Source: Cloacibacterium normanense
Lineage (GTDB): Bacteria; Bacteroidota; Bacteroidia; Flavobacteriales; Weeksellaceae
DNA: 64,000 bases
Direction of reading: 5' to 3'
Assembly: GCF_002943105.1 (NCBI RefSeq)
Contig: NZ_PTPZ01000005.1
Span: 124,001 to 188,000 of the forward strand
Positions 25,537 to 34,060 of this stretch are shown in pieces. Under the pieces are notes generated by a model. The model ran no database searches. It was given only the letters and a program-made list of their open reading frames with translations, and was not told the DNA's origin. Numbering within the stretch: position 1 is the stretch's first letter; each line of letters starts with the position of its first letter. The translations under genes were made by a program, and so were the position numbers.

Positions 25537-27807
25537 ATGAAAACTACCGAAATACATATATCAGGGCGAGTTCAAGGTGTAGGTTTTCGTCCTTTTATTT
25601 TCAATTTGGCTGAAGAATTTCAGTTGAAAGGCTACGTTTCTAATGATGAGTTGGGTGTAATCATCGTTTGTCAAGGTGAAAATTCTGAGCAATTTTTTAA
25701 TGAAATTCACCATAGAAAACCGAAATCTTCCGAAATCATTTTTTCGGAAATCAAAGAAATTGAAACGGCAGAAATTTTTGATAATTTCTATATCAAACCT
25801 ACCGAAAAAAACATTGTGGTAGATATTCCGTTAACGCCAGATTTTGCCACTTGCGAATCTTGTGAAACAGAACTTTTTGATGAGAAAAATCCTCGTTATT
25901 TTTATCCTTTTACCACTTGTACACAGTGCGGACCGAGATATTCCGTGACTAAGAAATTCCCTTTCGAAAGAGAAAACACAGCAATTGAAGTTTTTAAAAT
26001 GTGCCCGAATTGTTTAGCAGAATACCAAAATCCAGAGGATGTAAGGTTTCATTCTCAAACCAATTCTTGTCCGAATTGTGGTATTCAAATTTGGTTAAAA
26101 GACAACCAAGGAAACGAATTTAAAGGCTCCAACAAAGAAATTTTCGAAAAATTAGCCAAAGAATTATCTCAAGGAAAAATCGTAGCACTCAAAAATACAG
26201 CAGGATATCTTTTAATGTGTGATGCTACCAATTCAGAAGCCATTTTAGAGTTGAGAAAAAGAAAACGCAGACCTACGAAACCTTTCGCCGTTTTATTTTC
26301 AGGAATTTCAACAATGAAGGAATATTTAGAAATTTCTGAATTGCAAATTCAGCATTTCAAATCCTCTGAAAGTCCTATAATTGTTACTAAAATTAAGGAC
26401 AAAAAAGATTTGGCAATTGAAGAAATTTCACCGAATATGAATACGATTGGCGCGATGTTTCCGTATTCTGGAACGTTGAAGTTGATTTCGAAAACTTTCG
26501 GAAAACCACTCATCGCAACCAGTGGAAATTTCCATGGTTCGCCAATTTGCTCTACAACAGAAGAAGCTGAGCAAATTTTAGGTAAAATTGCAGATTATTT
26601 TTTGCATAATACATTAGAAATTCAGCATCCTCAAGACGATTCTGTGATTAAATTTTCTCCAAAACATCACCAGAAAATTGTTTTTCGTCGTTCCAGAGGT
26701 TTTGCGCCGAATTATTTCTTTGCCGAAGAACTTTCGGAACTCAATAAAGAGAAAAATAAAATTTTGAGTTTAGGTGGAGACTTGAAAAACACCTTTGCTA
26801 TTGTTCCAAATAATCACGTTTATATTTCAGAATACATAGGCGATTTAGCGAATTTTGAAACCTACGAAAGATTTGAAAATACGGTAAAATCTTATCAAAA
26901 AATATTTAATTTTCAGCCAGAAATAATTCTTAAAGATTTACACCCAAAATATGAAAATCAAAATATAATTTCAAAATTTTCAAAAAAATCTGCTCAATCT
27001 GCGAGAATAGAAGAAATCCAACATCATAAAGCACATTTCGCCTCCATTTTAGGAGAAAAAAAGCTATGGAAAAAAGATAAAATTTTGGGCATTATTTGGG
27101 ACGGAATTGGTTTCGGAACTTCTACAGAAATTTGGGGCGGAGAATTTTTCCTTTTTGAAAATCAAAAAATGGAAAGAGTGGCTCAACTCGAAAATTTCGC
27201 TTGGATTTTAAGCGATAAAATGTCTAAAACACCTAAAATTTCAGCACTTTCAATTTCAGGAAATAATGAAGATTTGAAATTTGCTTTTGATGAAAACGAA
27301 TGGAAAATTTACACCAACTTAATTGAAAAATCAGAGATTAAAACTTCTTCTATGGGAAGGTTTTTTGATGCGGTTGCTTTTGTTTTAGGTTATGAAAAAC
27401 CTTTGTTTTTTGAAGGAGAATCTGCAATGTGGCTGGAGAAAATTTCTCAAGATGCTTTTGATGAAAATGTAAAGTTGATTGATTATTTAGAAGAAGAAAA
27501 TTTTGAAAATATTCCCACTAAAAAACTATTTTCAAGGATTTTAAAAGAAAAAATATCAGGAAAAAATTTGGGAGAAATCGGACTGAATTTTCATTATACT
27601 TTAATTAAAGCGATTGAAAAAATAGCAGAAGGTTTTGCTGTGAAAGAAATCGCTTTTTCTGGTGGAGTATGGCAAAATGCTTTGTTAGTAGATTTGGTAA
27701 TAGAATTTTTGGGAGATAAATTTGAGCTTCATTTCCACGAAAAACTTTCACCAAATGACGAGAACATCAGTTTCGGACAATTGAATTATTACTTAAAGTT
27801 AAAATAA
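25537..27807 (+). CDS. hypF: [NiFe]-hydrogenase maturation carbamoyltransferase HypF
   Basis: HypF makes the carbamoyl-adenylate used by HypE for the cyanide ligands. I chose ATG 25537 (756 residues), since the acylphosphatase domain starts there (EIHISGRVQGVGFRPF); a GTG at 25507 is also possible. Next come zinc fingers (CESCE, CTQCG, CPNCL, CPNCG), a YrdC-like domain (KNTAGYLLMCDATN) and the Kae1-like carbamoyltransferase domain (EEIQHHKAHFASIL). Full length for the family. Confidence 0.96.
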   Translation: MKTTEIHISGRVQGVGFRPFIFNLAEEFQLKGYVSNDELGVIIVCQGENSEQFFNEIHHRKPKSSEIIFSEIKEIETAEIFDNFYIKPTEKNIVVDIPLTPDFATCESCETELFDEKNPRYFYPFTTCTQCGPRYSVTKKFPFERENTAIEVFKMCPNCLAEYQNPEDVRFHSQTNSCPNCGIQIWLKDNQGNEFKGSNKEIFEKLAKELSQGKIVALKNTAGYLLMCDATNSEAILELRKRKRRPTKPFAVLFSGISTMKEYLEISELQIQHFKSSESPIIVTKIKDKKDLAIEEISPNMNTIGAMFPYSGTLKLISKTFGKPLIATSGNFHGSPICSTTEEAEQILGKIADYFLHNTLEIQHPQDDSVIKFSPKHHQKIVFRRSRGFAPNYFFAEELSELNKEKNKILSLGGDLKNTFAIVPNNHVYISEYIGDLANFETYERFENTVKSYQKIFNFQPEIILKDLHPKYENQNIISKFSKKSAQSARIEEIQHHKAHFASILGEKKLWKKDKILGIIWDGIGFGTSTEIWGGEFFLFENQKMERVAQLENFAWILSDKMSKTPKISALSISGNNEDLKFAFDENEWKIYTNLIEKSEIKTSSMGRFFDAVAFVLGYEKPLFFEGESAMWLEKISQDAFDENVKLIDYLEEENFENIPTKKLFSRILKEKISGKNLGEIGLNFHYTLIKAIEKIAEGFAVKEIAFSGGVWQNALLVDLVIEFLGDKFELHFHEKLSPNDENISFGQLNYYLKLK

Positions 27808-27819
27808 TAAAATGAATAC

Positions 27820-27902
27820 TGTCATTCTGAAAGAAATGAAATGTAGTGAAGAATCTAATGGTAAAAGATTCTTCATTTCGCTTTGCTGCATTCAGAATGA
27901 CA
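27820..27902. repeat. Dispersed palindromic repeat (TGTCATTCTGAA type)
   Basis: The 83-bp element has 12-bp perfect inverted ends (TGTCATTCTGAA / TTCAGAATGACA) and inner arms TGAAGAATCT / AGATTCTTCA. From memory it belongs to a family of intergenic palindromes common in Bacteroidota. It lies between hypF and the FKBP gene and could act as an mRNA hairpin. Confidence 0.75.
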
Positions 27903-27926
27903 TTAAAAAAATTTAAAATTTCATAA

Positions 27927-28553
27927 ATGGACATTTACGATTTATTAGGAAAAATAGACCACACCGAAGACGAAGACAAAGTATCTTATTCTGCAGGTGT
28001 TGTTTTGGCGATGAGCTTGAAAGATATGGGCTTTGAAGATATTAAATACGATGATTTTACGGAAGGAATGAAAACTGTTTTCAATAATGAAATGGGAAAA
28101 ATTTCGCCAAAAAAATCTATTGATATTTTCAACAATTATGTGCTCTTGCTTCGTGGTGAAATGTTGCAAAAAAATGCAGATGAAGGACAAGCTTTTCTCG
28201 AAAAAAATAAAGAAAATCCTAAAATTACAGAATTAGAAAGCGGTTTGCAATACGAAATTTTGGTAGAAGGAAACGGAGCAGTTCCAAAAATAACCGATGA
28301 GGTAGAAGTAGAATATGAAGGTTATTTGCTAGATAAGCAGGTTTTTGATTCTACTAAAGATGTAGGTGCTCAAGTTTTTAGAATTTCAGAAATGATAGAA
28401 GGATGGAAAGATGTGTTGACTAAAATGCAAGAAGGTTCTCGTTGGAAAGTGTATATTCCGCCACATTTAGCTTATGGCGAAAACGGAGCGCCACCAATGA
28501 TTCAACCGAATGCTACTTTGGTTTTTGTGATAGAACTGAATAAAATCATGTAA
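27927..28553 (+). CDS. FKBP-type peptidyl-prolyl isomerase
   Basis: The 208-residue cytoplasmic protein (no signal peptide) has an N-terminal helical dimerisation region typical of Mip/FkpA-like FKBPs and a C-terminal FKBP domain (about 105-208) with VEVEYEGYLLDKQVFDST and PPHLAYGENGAPPMIQPNATLVFVIEL. It catalyses proline cis-trans isomerisation. Its place between hypF and nikR hints at a folding role in hydrogenase maturation, comparable to SlyD in enterobacteria, but it lacks SlyD's metal-binding tail; this is inference. Confidence 0.9.
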   Translation: MDIYDLLGKIDHTEDEDKVSYSAGVVLAMSLKDMGFEDIKYDDFTEGMKTVFNNEMGKISPKKSIDIFNNYVLLLRGEMLQKNADEGQAFLEKNKENPKITELESGLQYEILVEGNGAVPKITDEVEVEYEGYLLDKQVFDSTKDVGAQVFRISEMIEGWKDVLTKMQEGSRWKVYIPPHLAYGENGAPPMIQPNATLVFVIELNKIM

Positions 28554-28589
28554 AATAATTTATTCACTATCTGGAATTTAATTATTTTA

Positions 28590-28616
28590 GTAACAATAAT
28601 TTTTAAGAAAGTAACA
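28590..28616 (+). promoter_or_regulatory. Candidate NikR operator before nikR
   Basis: GTAACA at 28590 and GTAACACG at 28611 lie exactly 21 bp apart, the second ending at the nikR start codon. The same layout occurs before the downstream TonB receptor gene. Assignment to NikR is inference. Confidence 0.4.
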
Positions 28617-28618
28617 CG

Positions 28619-29020
28619 ATGGCGCAAGTAAGATTTGGAGTGAGTTTAGACGAAGAAGTTTTGAAAGAATTAGACCAATTTGTTCTAGACAATCATTTGC
28701 CAAACCGTTCACAAGCGATTCGACACTTGGTAGAAAACCGAATTGTAGAAAAGAAATGGAAAGAAAATGATGTGGTTTCTGGTGCTATTGTGTTGCTTTT
28801 TGATCATCATAAAGGTGATGTAGGTGTAAAGATGAATGATATTCAGCATAAATTTTACAAAGAAATTCTTTCAGCACAACATTTTCATCTAGACCATGAT
28901 AATTGCTTAGAAATTATTGCAGTTAAAGGAAACGCAAATCGTTTAACCGATTTAGCCAATAAATTAATTGGTTTAAAAGGGATTATTCATGGGAAATTGG
29001 TAACCAGTAAAATGATATAA
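28619..29020 (+). CDS. nikR: Nickel-responsive transcriptional regulator NikR
   Basis: A ribbon-helix-helix repressor that binds DNA when loaded with nickel. The 133-residue protein has the RHH domain (RFGVSLDEEVLKELDQF, RSQAIRHLV) and the ACT-like nickel domain with the four ligands H77, H88, H90 and C96 (in QHFHLDHDNCLE), each one position beyond the E. coli ligands. Its place within the hydrogenase island next to a TonB receptor suggests it controls nickel uptake. Confidence 0.95.
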   Translation: MAQVRFGVSLDEEVLKELDQFVLDNHLPNRSQAIRHLVENRIVEKKWKENDVVSGAIVLLFDHHKGDVGVKMNDIQHKFYKEILSAQHFHLDHDNCLEIIAVKGNANRLTDLANKLIGLKGIIHGKLVTSKMI

Positions 29021-29023
29021 ACT

Positions 29024-29060
29024 AACCCTTTCAGAGTTTCAAACTCTGAAAGGGTTTTTA
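29024..29060 (+). terminator. Strong intrinsic terminator after nikR
   Basis: A 16-bp perfect stem AACCCTTTCAGAGTTT / AAACTCTGAAAGGGTT around one base, followed by a T run. It separates nikR from the receptor gene. Confidence 0.85.
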
Positions 29061-29071
29061 ATTTGCAAAAA

Positions 29072-29098
29072 GTAACACGAAAATATAAAAAAGTAATA
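29072..29098 (+). promoter_or_regulatory. Candidate NikR operator before the TonB receptor
   Basis: GTAACACG at 29072 and GTAATACG at 29093 are 21 bp apart, the second just upstream of the ATG at 29103. The 8-mer GTAACACG is identical to that before nikR. Confidence 0.4.
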
Positions 29099-29102
29099 CG
29101 GT

Positions 29103-31358
29103 ATGAGGTTAAAAATCTTTCTTTTTTTATTAATTTTAATTTCAATTAATGAATTTTTTGCACAAAATTTAAAAGGAATTTATGTTTTAAATGAAATTAC
29201 AAAAAAGCCAATTTCATCAGTATTAATAAGTGATTTTAATGATGGTTTTCAAGAATTTTCTGACGAAAATGGTTTTGTGAGTCTTCAAAATTTCAATTCG
29301 GAAAATCAAAAAATTTATGTTTCAGGAATTGGCTACGAAAAAGAAGAATTTGACTTAAATTCCATTAAAAAAGAGAAAGATTTTGGTTACATTTTTCTCA
29401 ACCCAAAAATAGTGAGTATCGAAGAGATTCAATTGAAAAGTTCTGCAAAAAATAACATTTTCCAAACGATTTCAGAATTAGATATTCATCTTCGCCCGAT
29501 TAACAATTCGCAAGAAATTTTGCGTTCTGTTCCAGGGCTTTTCATCGGTCAACACGCTGGAGGCGGAAAAGCGGAGCAGCTTTTTATTCGCGGTTTTGAT
29601 GTAGATCACGGAACGGATGTTAATATTTCTGTGGACGGAATTCCTGTAAACATGGTTTCTCATGCTCACGGACAAGGTTATGCAGATTTGCATTTCGTGA
29701 TTCCTGAATTTATTGATAAAGTAAATTTTGATAAAGGACCTTATTTTGCCGAAAAAGGAAATTTCACTACTGCTGGTTTTGTAGAATTTAAAACCAAAGA
29801 TTTTCTGGAAAATAATTTTGCCAAATTAGAAGTTGGGCAATTCAAAACGTACCGTGGAGTTTTGGGTTTTAATCTTTTAAAAAACAACAAAGAAGTAAAA
29901 AATCAAAGTTTATTTTTAGCAACAGAAGCTTATTTCACAGACGGCTATTTTGAAAGTCCTCAAGATTTTAACCGTTTTAATGGAATGCTGAAATATCATG
30001 GAAAGTTGAATGATAATAATTTCTTAACAGCTTATTTCTCTGGACTTTCCAGTAAATGGAATGCTTCCGGGCAAATACCTGATAGAGCCGTAGATGATGG
30101 GACAATTGACTGGTTTGGTGCAATTGATGACAATGAAGGAGGCAAAACTTCTCGATATAATTTTAATGCGAATCTAAAATCGTATTTAAAAAATGGTGGG
30201 AAACTCACTAATCAGATTTTCTATTCTAAATACCTATTTGAGTTGTATTCCAACTTTACATTTTTCTTAAATGACCCAATTAATGGCGACCAAATTCGCC
30301 AAAAAGAAGATAGAAATTTGTACGGTTTTAATTCTACTTACGAAAAATCCACAAAAATTTTTGGTCTGAAATCTGAGACATTTGCAGGAATTCAATTGCG
30401 TTATGATGATGTAAATGATTTAGAACTTTCCAGAACCAAAGACAGAACCATCACTACAGAAGCTTTAAAATTTGGTGACGTAAATGAAATGAATTTGGGT
30501 GCTTTTTGGAGTCAAAAAATTGCTTTAAATCAAAATTTTGATATTACACCTTCCATCAGATTTGATTATTTTGATAATCAGTATAATGACAAACTTCTTC
30601 AGCAAAAACTAAAATCAAATTCCAATATTTTCAGTCCAAAATTAAGAATGAATTATCGTTTCAATGAAAATGTGCAATTGTATTCTTACTTTGGGAAAGG
30701 ATTTCATAGCAATGACACCAGAGTTACAGTTTTAGAAAACGGCAAAAAGGTTTTACCACCAGCTTTGGGAGCTGATTTTGGTGGAGTTTTTAAAATTGGC
30801 AAAAAACTCATTCTTCAATCGGCGGTTTGGTATCTTTGGTTAGACCAAGAGTTTGTTTATGTTGGAGATGAAGCGGTGGTAGAAGAAGGTGGAAAAACCG
30901 AAAGAATGGGAATTGATATCACTGCTCGCTACGAAATTTATAAAAATTGGTTTGCAGATTTTAATTTAAGTATAGCGAAACCAAGAAGTTTAAATTTTCC
31001 TGCTGATGAAAATTTCATTCCTCTAGCTCCAAAATTAGTAAGCACAGGAGGAATTACCTACAGAAAACAAATGGGTTTCAACGGAAGTTTGCGTTACCGA
31101 TTAATGGGAGATAGACCTGCAAATGAAGATAATTCTGTGGTGGCAAAAGGATACTTTGTTTGGGATGGAACGGTAAATTATACCACTAAAAAATGGGAAT
31201 TGGGAGTTTCTGTTCAGAACATTTTTAATGTGAAATGGAAAGAAACCCAATTTGATACAGAAAGCAGATTGTATAACGAAATTCAGCCTGTTTCAGAGAT
31301 TCACTTTACGCCAGGAACTCCGTTTTTTGGTAAATTAAGTTACACTTATTTCTTCTAA
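29103..31358 (+). CDS. TonB-dependent outer-membrane receptor, probable nickel receptor
   Basis: The 751-residue protein has a signal peptide (about 1-21), a carboxypeptidase-like regulatory domain (about 24-95), a plug (about 110-225) containing NNSQEILRSVPGLFIGQ and a His-containing SHAHGQGYADLHFV segment, and a long beta-barrel ending in aromatic YFF. It imports a metal or metal complex with TonB energy. Position between nikR and hypD, and the shared upstream motif, suggest nickel; sequence alone does not prove the substrate. Confidence 0.9.
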   Translation: MRLKIFLFLLILISINEFFAQNLKGIYVLNEITKKPISSVLISDFNDGFQEFSDENGFVSLQNFNSENQKIYVSGIGYEKEEFDLNSIKKEKDFGYIFLNPKIVSIEEIQLKSSAKNNIFQTISELDIHLRPINNSQEILRSVPGLFIGQHAGGGKAEQLFIRGFDVDHGTDVNISVDGIPVNMVSHAHGQGYADLHFVIPEFIDKVNFDKGPYFAEKGNFTTAGFVEFKTKDFLENNFAKLEVGQFKTYRGVLGFNLLKNNKEVKNQSLFLATEAYFTDGYFESPQDFNRFNGMLKYHGKLNDNNFLTAYFSGLSSKWNASGQIPDRAVDDGTIDWFGAIDDNEGGKTSRYNFNANLKSYLKNGGKLTNQIFYSKYLFELYSNFTFFLNDPINGDQIRQKEDRNLYGFNSTYEKSTKIFGLKSETFAGIQLRYDDVNDLELSRTKDRTITTEALKFGDVNEMNLGAFWSQKIALNQNFDITPSIRFDYFDNQYNDKLLQQKLKSNSNIFSPKLRMNYRFNENVQLYSYFGKGFHSNDTRVTVLENGKKVLPPALGADFGGVFKIGKKLILQSAVWYLWLDQEFVYVGDEAVVEEGGKTERMGIDITARYEIYKNWFADFNLSIAKPRSLNFPADENFIPLAPKLVSTGGITYRKQMGFNGSLRYRLMGDRPANEDNSVVAKGYFVWDGTVNYTTKKWELGVSVQNIFNVKWKETQFDTESRLYNEIQPVSEIHFTPGTPFFGKLSYTYFF

Positions 31359-31365
31359 AAATGAT

Positions 31366-31373
31366 TATCTTTG
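31366..31373 (+). promoter_or_regulatory. TAnnTTTG promoter box of hypD
   Basis: TATCTTTG eight bases after the receptor stop and 37 bp before hypD, so hypD need not depend on the receptor transcript. Confidence 0.6.
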
Positions 31374-31409
31374 AAAGACATTGAATTTGAAGTATTTAAA
31401 TAAAAAAGC

Positions 31410-32486
31410 ATGAAATTTCTTACCGAATACCGCAATCCAGAACTCGTAAAGTTTTATTTAAACGAAATCGAAAAAATTGTTACAAAACCTTGGAATATCA
31501 TGGAAATTTGTGGCGGACAAACCCATTCTTTAGTGAAAAACGGTTTGTTAGAACTACTTCCAGACAAAGTGAGAATGATTCACGGTCCTGGTTGCCCAGT
31601 TTGCGTTACCCCGATTTCGTTGATTGATAAAGCGGTAGCTTTAATGGAAAAAGGCGCCGTTTTATGTTCTTTTGGAGATATGGTAAGAGTTCCGGGAAGT
31701 GAAAAATCATTGCTTCAAGCCAAAGCTGATGGTGGAGATTTAAGGATTCTGTATTCTCCGTTAGAAGCTGTTCAAATTGCAGAGCAGAATCCTAATAAAG
31801 AAGTGGTATTCTTTGCTGTAGGTTTTGAAACTACCGCTCCAAGTAATGCTTTAAGCGTGGTTCATGCCCAAAAATTAGGTCTTAAAAATTTCTCACTTTT
31901 AGTTTCTCATGTTCTGGTTCCGCCTGCAATGGAAGCCATTTTAGATGATGAATTTTGCAATATTGATGCGTTTTTGGGAGCGGGTCATGTTTGTACCATT
32001 ATGGGAACTTCAGAATATTTTCCTTTGGCCGAAAAATATAAAATACCGATTGTTATTTCAGGATTTGAACCTGCAGATTTGCTTAAAGCCATTTATCACG
32101 CTGTTTTGCAACTCGAAAAAGGCGAACATAAAGTAGAAAATTGCTACGAACGTTTGGTGAAAGACGAAGGAAATATTCCTGCTCAAAAAGTGGTCAACGA
32201 AATTTTTGAAATTGGAACTCAAGAATGGCGCGGAATTGGCGAAATCCCAAATTCTGGTTTAGTCATGAAAGAAAAGTACAAAGATTTTGATGCTTCTAAA
32301 AAATTTGACATTGAAAATTTAGAGAAAAAAGAAGAAAATCTTTGTATTGCTGGTGAAATCCTGAAAGGCATTAAAAAACCAGTTGAATGTCCGCATTTTG
32401 GGAAACTTTGCAATCCTGGGAATCCTTTAGGAGCACCAATGGTTTCTTCAGAGGGAGCTTGTGCAGCGTATTATCATTACAGTTAA
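31410..32486 (+). CDS. hypD: [NiFe]-hydrogenase maturation protein HypD
   Basis: HypD with HypC assembles the Fe(CN)2CO unit. The 358-residue protein carries the conserved cysteine motifs CGGQTH (C34 on), GPGCPVC (C62, C65), GAGHVCTIMG and the C-terminal iron-sulfur region CPHFGKLCNPG. It lies apart from hypC, hypA and hypB but in the same island; together all six hyp genes (A-F) are present. Confidence 0.97.
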   Translation: MKFLTEYRNPELVKFYLNEIEKIVTKPWNIMEICGGQTHSLVKNGLLELLPDKVRMIHGPGCPVCVTPISLIDKAVALMEKGAVLCSFGDMVRVPGSEKSLLQAKADGGDLRILYSPLEAVQIAEQNPNKEVVFFAVGFETTAPSNALSVVHAQKLGLKNFSLLVSHVLVPPAMEAILDDEFCNIDAFLGAGHVCTIMGTSEYFPLAEKYKIPIVISGFEPADLLKAIYHAVLQLEKGEHKVENCYERLVKDEGNIPAQKVVNEIFEIGTQEWRGIGEIPNSGLVMKEKYKDFDASKKFDIENLEKKEENLCIAGEILKGIKKPVECPHFGKLCNPGNPLGAPMVSSEGACAAYYHYS

Positions 32487-32590
32487 TAGAAGCGAGATTC
32501 AAGAAGTGAGATTTCAGATTTTTATTTAAAAAATTACATCTCATTTAATAATTATCTCATATCTAAAGTATCATATCTCAAATCTTAAAA

Positions 32591-33196
32591 ATGTTTAAAA
32601 TATTTCTTACCATCTATTCTGGCTTAGAGCATGCTTTTGAAGCCGACCATTTATTGGCGGTGAACACACTTGTTTCTCACCGCGAAAATCTGAAACAATC
32701 CATGAAAGATGGAATTTATTGGGGAATTGGTCATACCGCAACTATTTTTTTCATTGGAATTTTAATGATTGGATTTAAGTTTCAAATTGGGGAAGAAGTT
32801 TTTAAAAATTTTGAAGCAGGAGTAGGTGTTATGTTAATTATTTTGGGGCTTTACAGAGTTTTTAAACTCTTTTTTCCGAAAGAACACACTCATACTCATA
32901 ACACTTCTAGAGCAGCTTTCGGCGTGGGATTAATTCACGGTTTGGCTGGGAGCGGAGCATTAGTAGTTTTGGTGATTTCTCAGATGAAAACACCTTTAGA
33001 AGGGTTGATGTACATTCTTATTTTCGGGTTAGGTTCTATTTTCGGGATGTTTTTAGCGGCGTATTTGTTTAGTATTCCTTATACCAAAAGTCTTTTGAAA
33101 TCTAAAAAATTACAAGCCAGTTTGGTGATTATTTCCTCTATACTTTGTATCGTTTACGGCGGAAAAGTGGTGGTTGAAAATCTAGGGTTGCTTTAG
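32591..33196 (+). CDS. NicO/UreH-type nickel or cobalt transporter
   Basis: The 201-residue protein has about six transmembrane helices. The first holds HAFEADH (14-20), the HX4DH signature of NiCoT/NicO transporters that binds the metal. A loop with EHTHTHN adds histidines, and GVGLIHGLAGSGALVVLV repeats the His theme in a later helix. It likely brings nickel across the inner membrane for the hydrogenase. A 104-bp spacer with short repeat-like sequence separates it from hypD. Confidence 0.82.
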   Translation: MFKIFLTIYSGLEHAFEADHLLAVNTLVSHRENLKQSMKDGIYWGIGHTATIFFIGILMIGFKFQIGEEVFKNFEAGVGVMLIILGLYRVFKLFFPKEHTHTHNTSRAAFGVGLIHGLAGSGALVVLVISQMKTPLEGLMYILIFGLGSIFGMFLAAYLFSIPYTKSLLKSKKLQASLVIISSILCIVYGGKVVVENLGLL

Positions 33197-33257
33197 AATT
33201 TGGGCAATCCCCAATTTGCAAAATTTCCAACACCCAAATCTTTGCAATTTTGCAAAA

Positions 33258-33330
33258 AGGGTCGGGCTTTCCGTTGCAATTCCTCACTCGCTTTCAGCGG
33301 TTGCGGGATTTTCACTGCAATCCCTATTGT
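33258..33330. repeat. Dispersed repeat (GGGTCGGGCTTTCC...CAATCCCTA type)
   Basis: This GC-richer stretch after the NicO gene contains GGGTCGGGCTTTCCGTTGC and GGGATTTTCACTGCAATCCC, matching from memory a repeat family common in flavobacterial intergenic regions. It ends the hydrogenase island. Confidence 0.6.
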
Positions 33331-33355
33331 GAAAAGAGATTTGATTATTATTTCA

Positions 33356-34036
33356 TTATCGGCAATCAGTTTTTAATTTCTCAATTTTTTTATTTGCGGT
33401 AGAATCTATTCTTTTTTCATAATAGTAATACTTCTTTAAATCGTTATACGTTCCAATAAAAAATTCTGAATTACCATTTGAATATGTTCTTCCCGCATAA
33501 AAAATTGCTAATTTATCTCTAGGAGGTTCTTTTTTATTTTTTTCTAACGTCCATTCTTCATTGAAATCTTGTACCATTAACTCTTCAATTTTCACTCTTT
33601 TTTCATTATCAATAATATAAAATTTTTGATTTATAAATCCTTGTTCATCTTTAAATTGAGTTAAAAGAACGCCATCGTTTGGAATCTCATAAACTCGTGA
33701 ATCTTCTTCGTATTTTATTGGAGTTCCACATTTATGATTATAAGAAATATAAACAAAACCTCTATAGTTTTTTGGAATCAAAAAAATTTCTGGTTCAATA
33801 GTATTTATTTTCTTCCAAATTAAAATGCATATAGGAACTATTATAATTGGAAGAATTGAAAATACAATTTTTTTTAAAGAATTATAATTAGTAAACCATA
33901 AGATTGTAATTAAAATTATTAGACTTATTATTGGTAAAAAATAGAAGTATAATAATCCTGGCAAAAAACCAATTATCAAGGAATTTGTTATTATTAGAGT
34001 TAATATGAAAATTTTAAAAATATCTTTATTAATCAT
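33356..34036 (-). CDS. Hypothetical membrane protein (possibly DUF6843)
   Basis: The 226-residue protein has about three hydrophobic helices within residues 8-75 and a soluble C-terminal domain of about 150 residues with FVYISYNHKCGTPIKYEEDS and IPNDGVLLTQF. The pattern recalls DUF6843 proteins; I am not certain. Very AT-rich codon use. Function unknown. The gene is close behind the convergent repeat. Confidence 0.7.
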   Translation of the reverse strand: MINKDIFKIFILTLIITNSLIIGFLPGLLYFYFLPIISLIILITILWFTNYNSLKKIVFSILPIIIVPICILIWKKINTIEPEIFLIPKNYRGFVYISYNHKCGTPIKYEEDSRVYEIPNDGVLLTQFKDEQGFINQKFYIIDNEKRVKIEELMVQDFNEEWTLEKNKKEPPRDKLAIFYAGRTYSNGNSEFFIGTYNDLKKYYYYEKRIDSTANKKIEKLKTDCR

Positions 34037-34060
34037 ATTGTAAATAGTAATATTGATATT

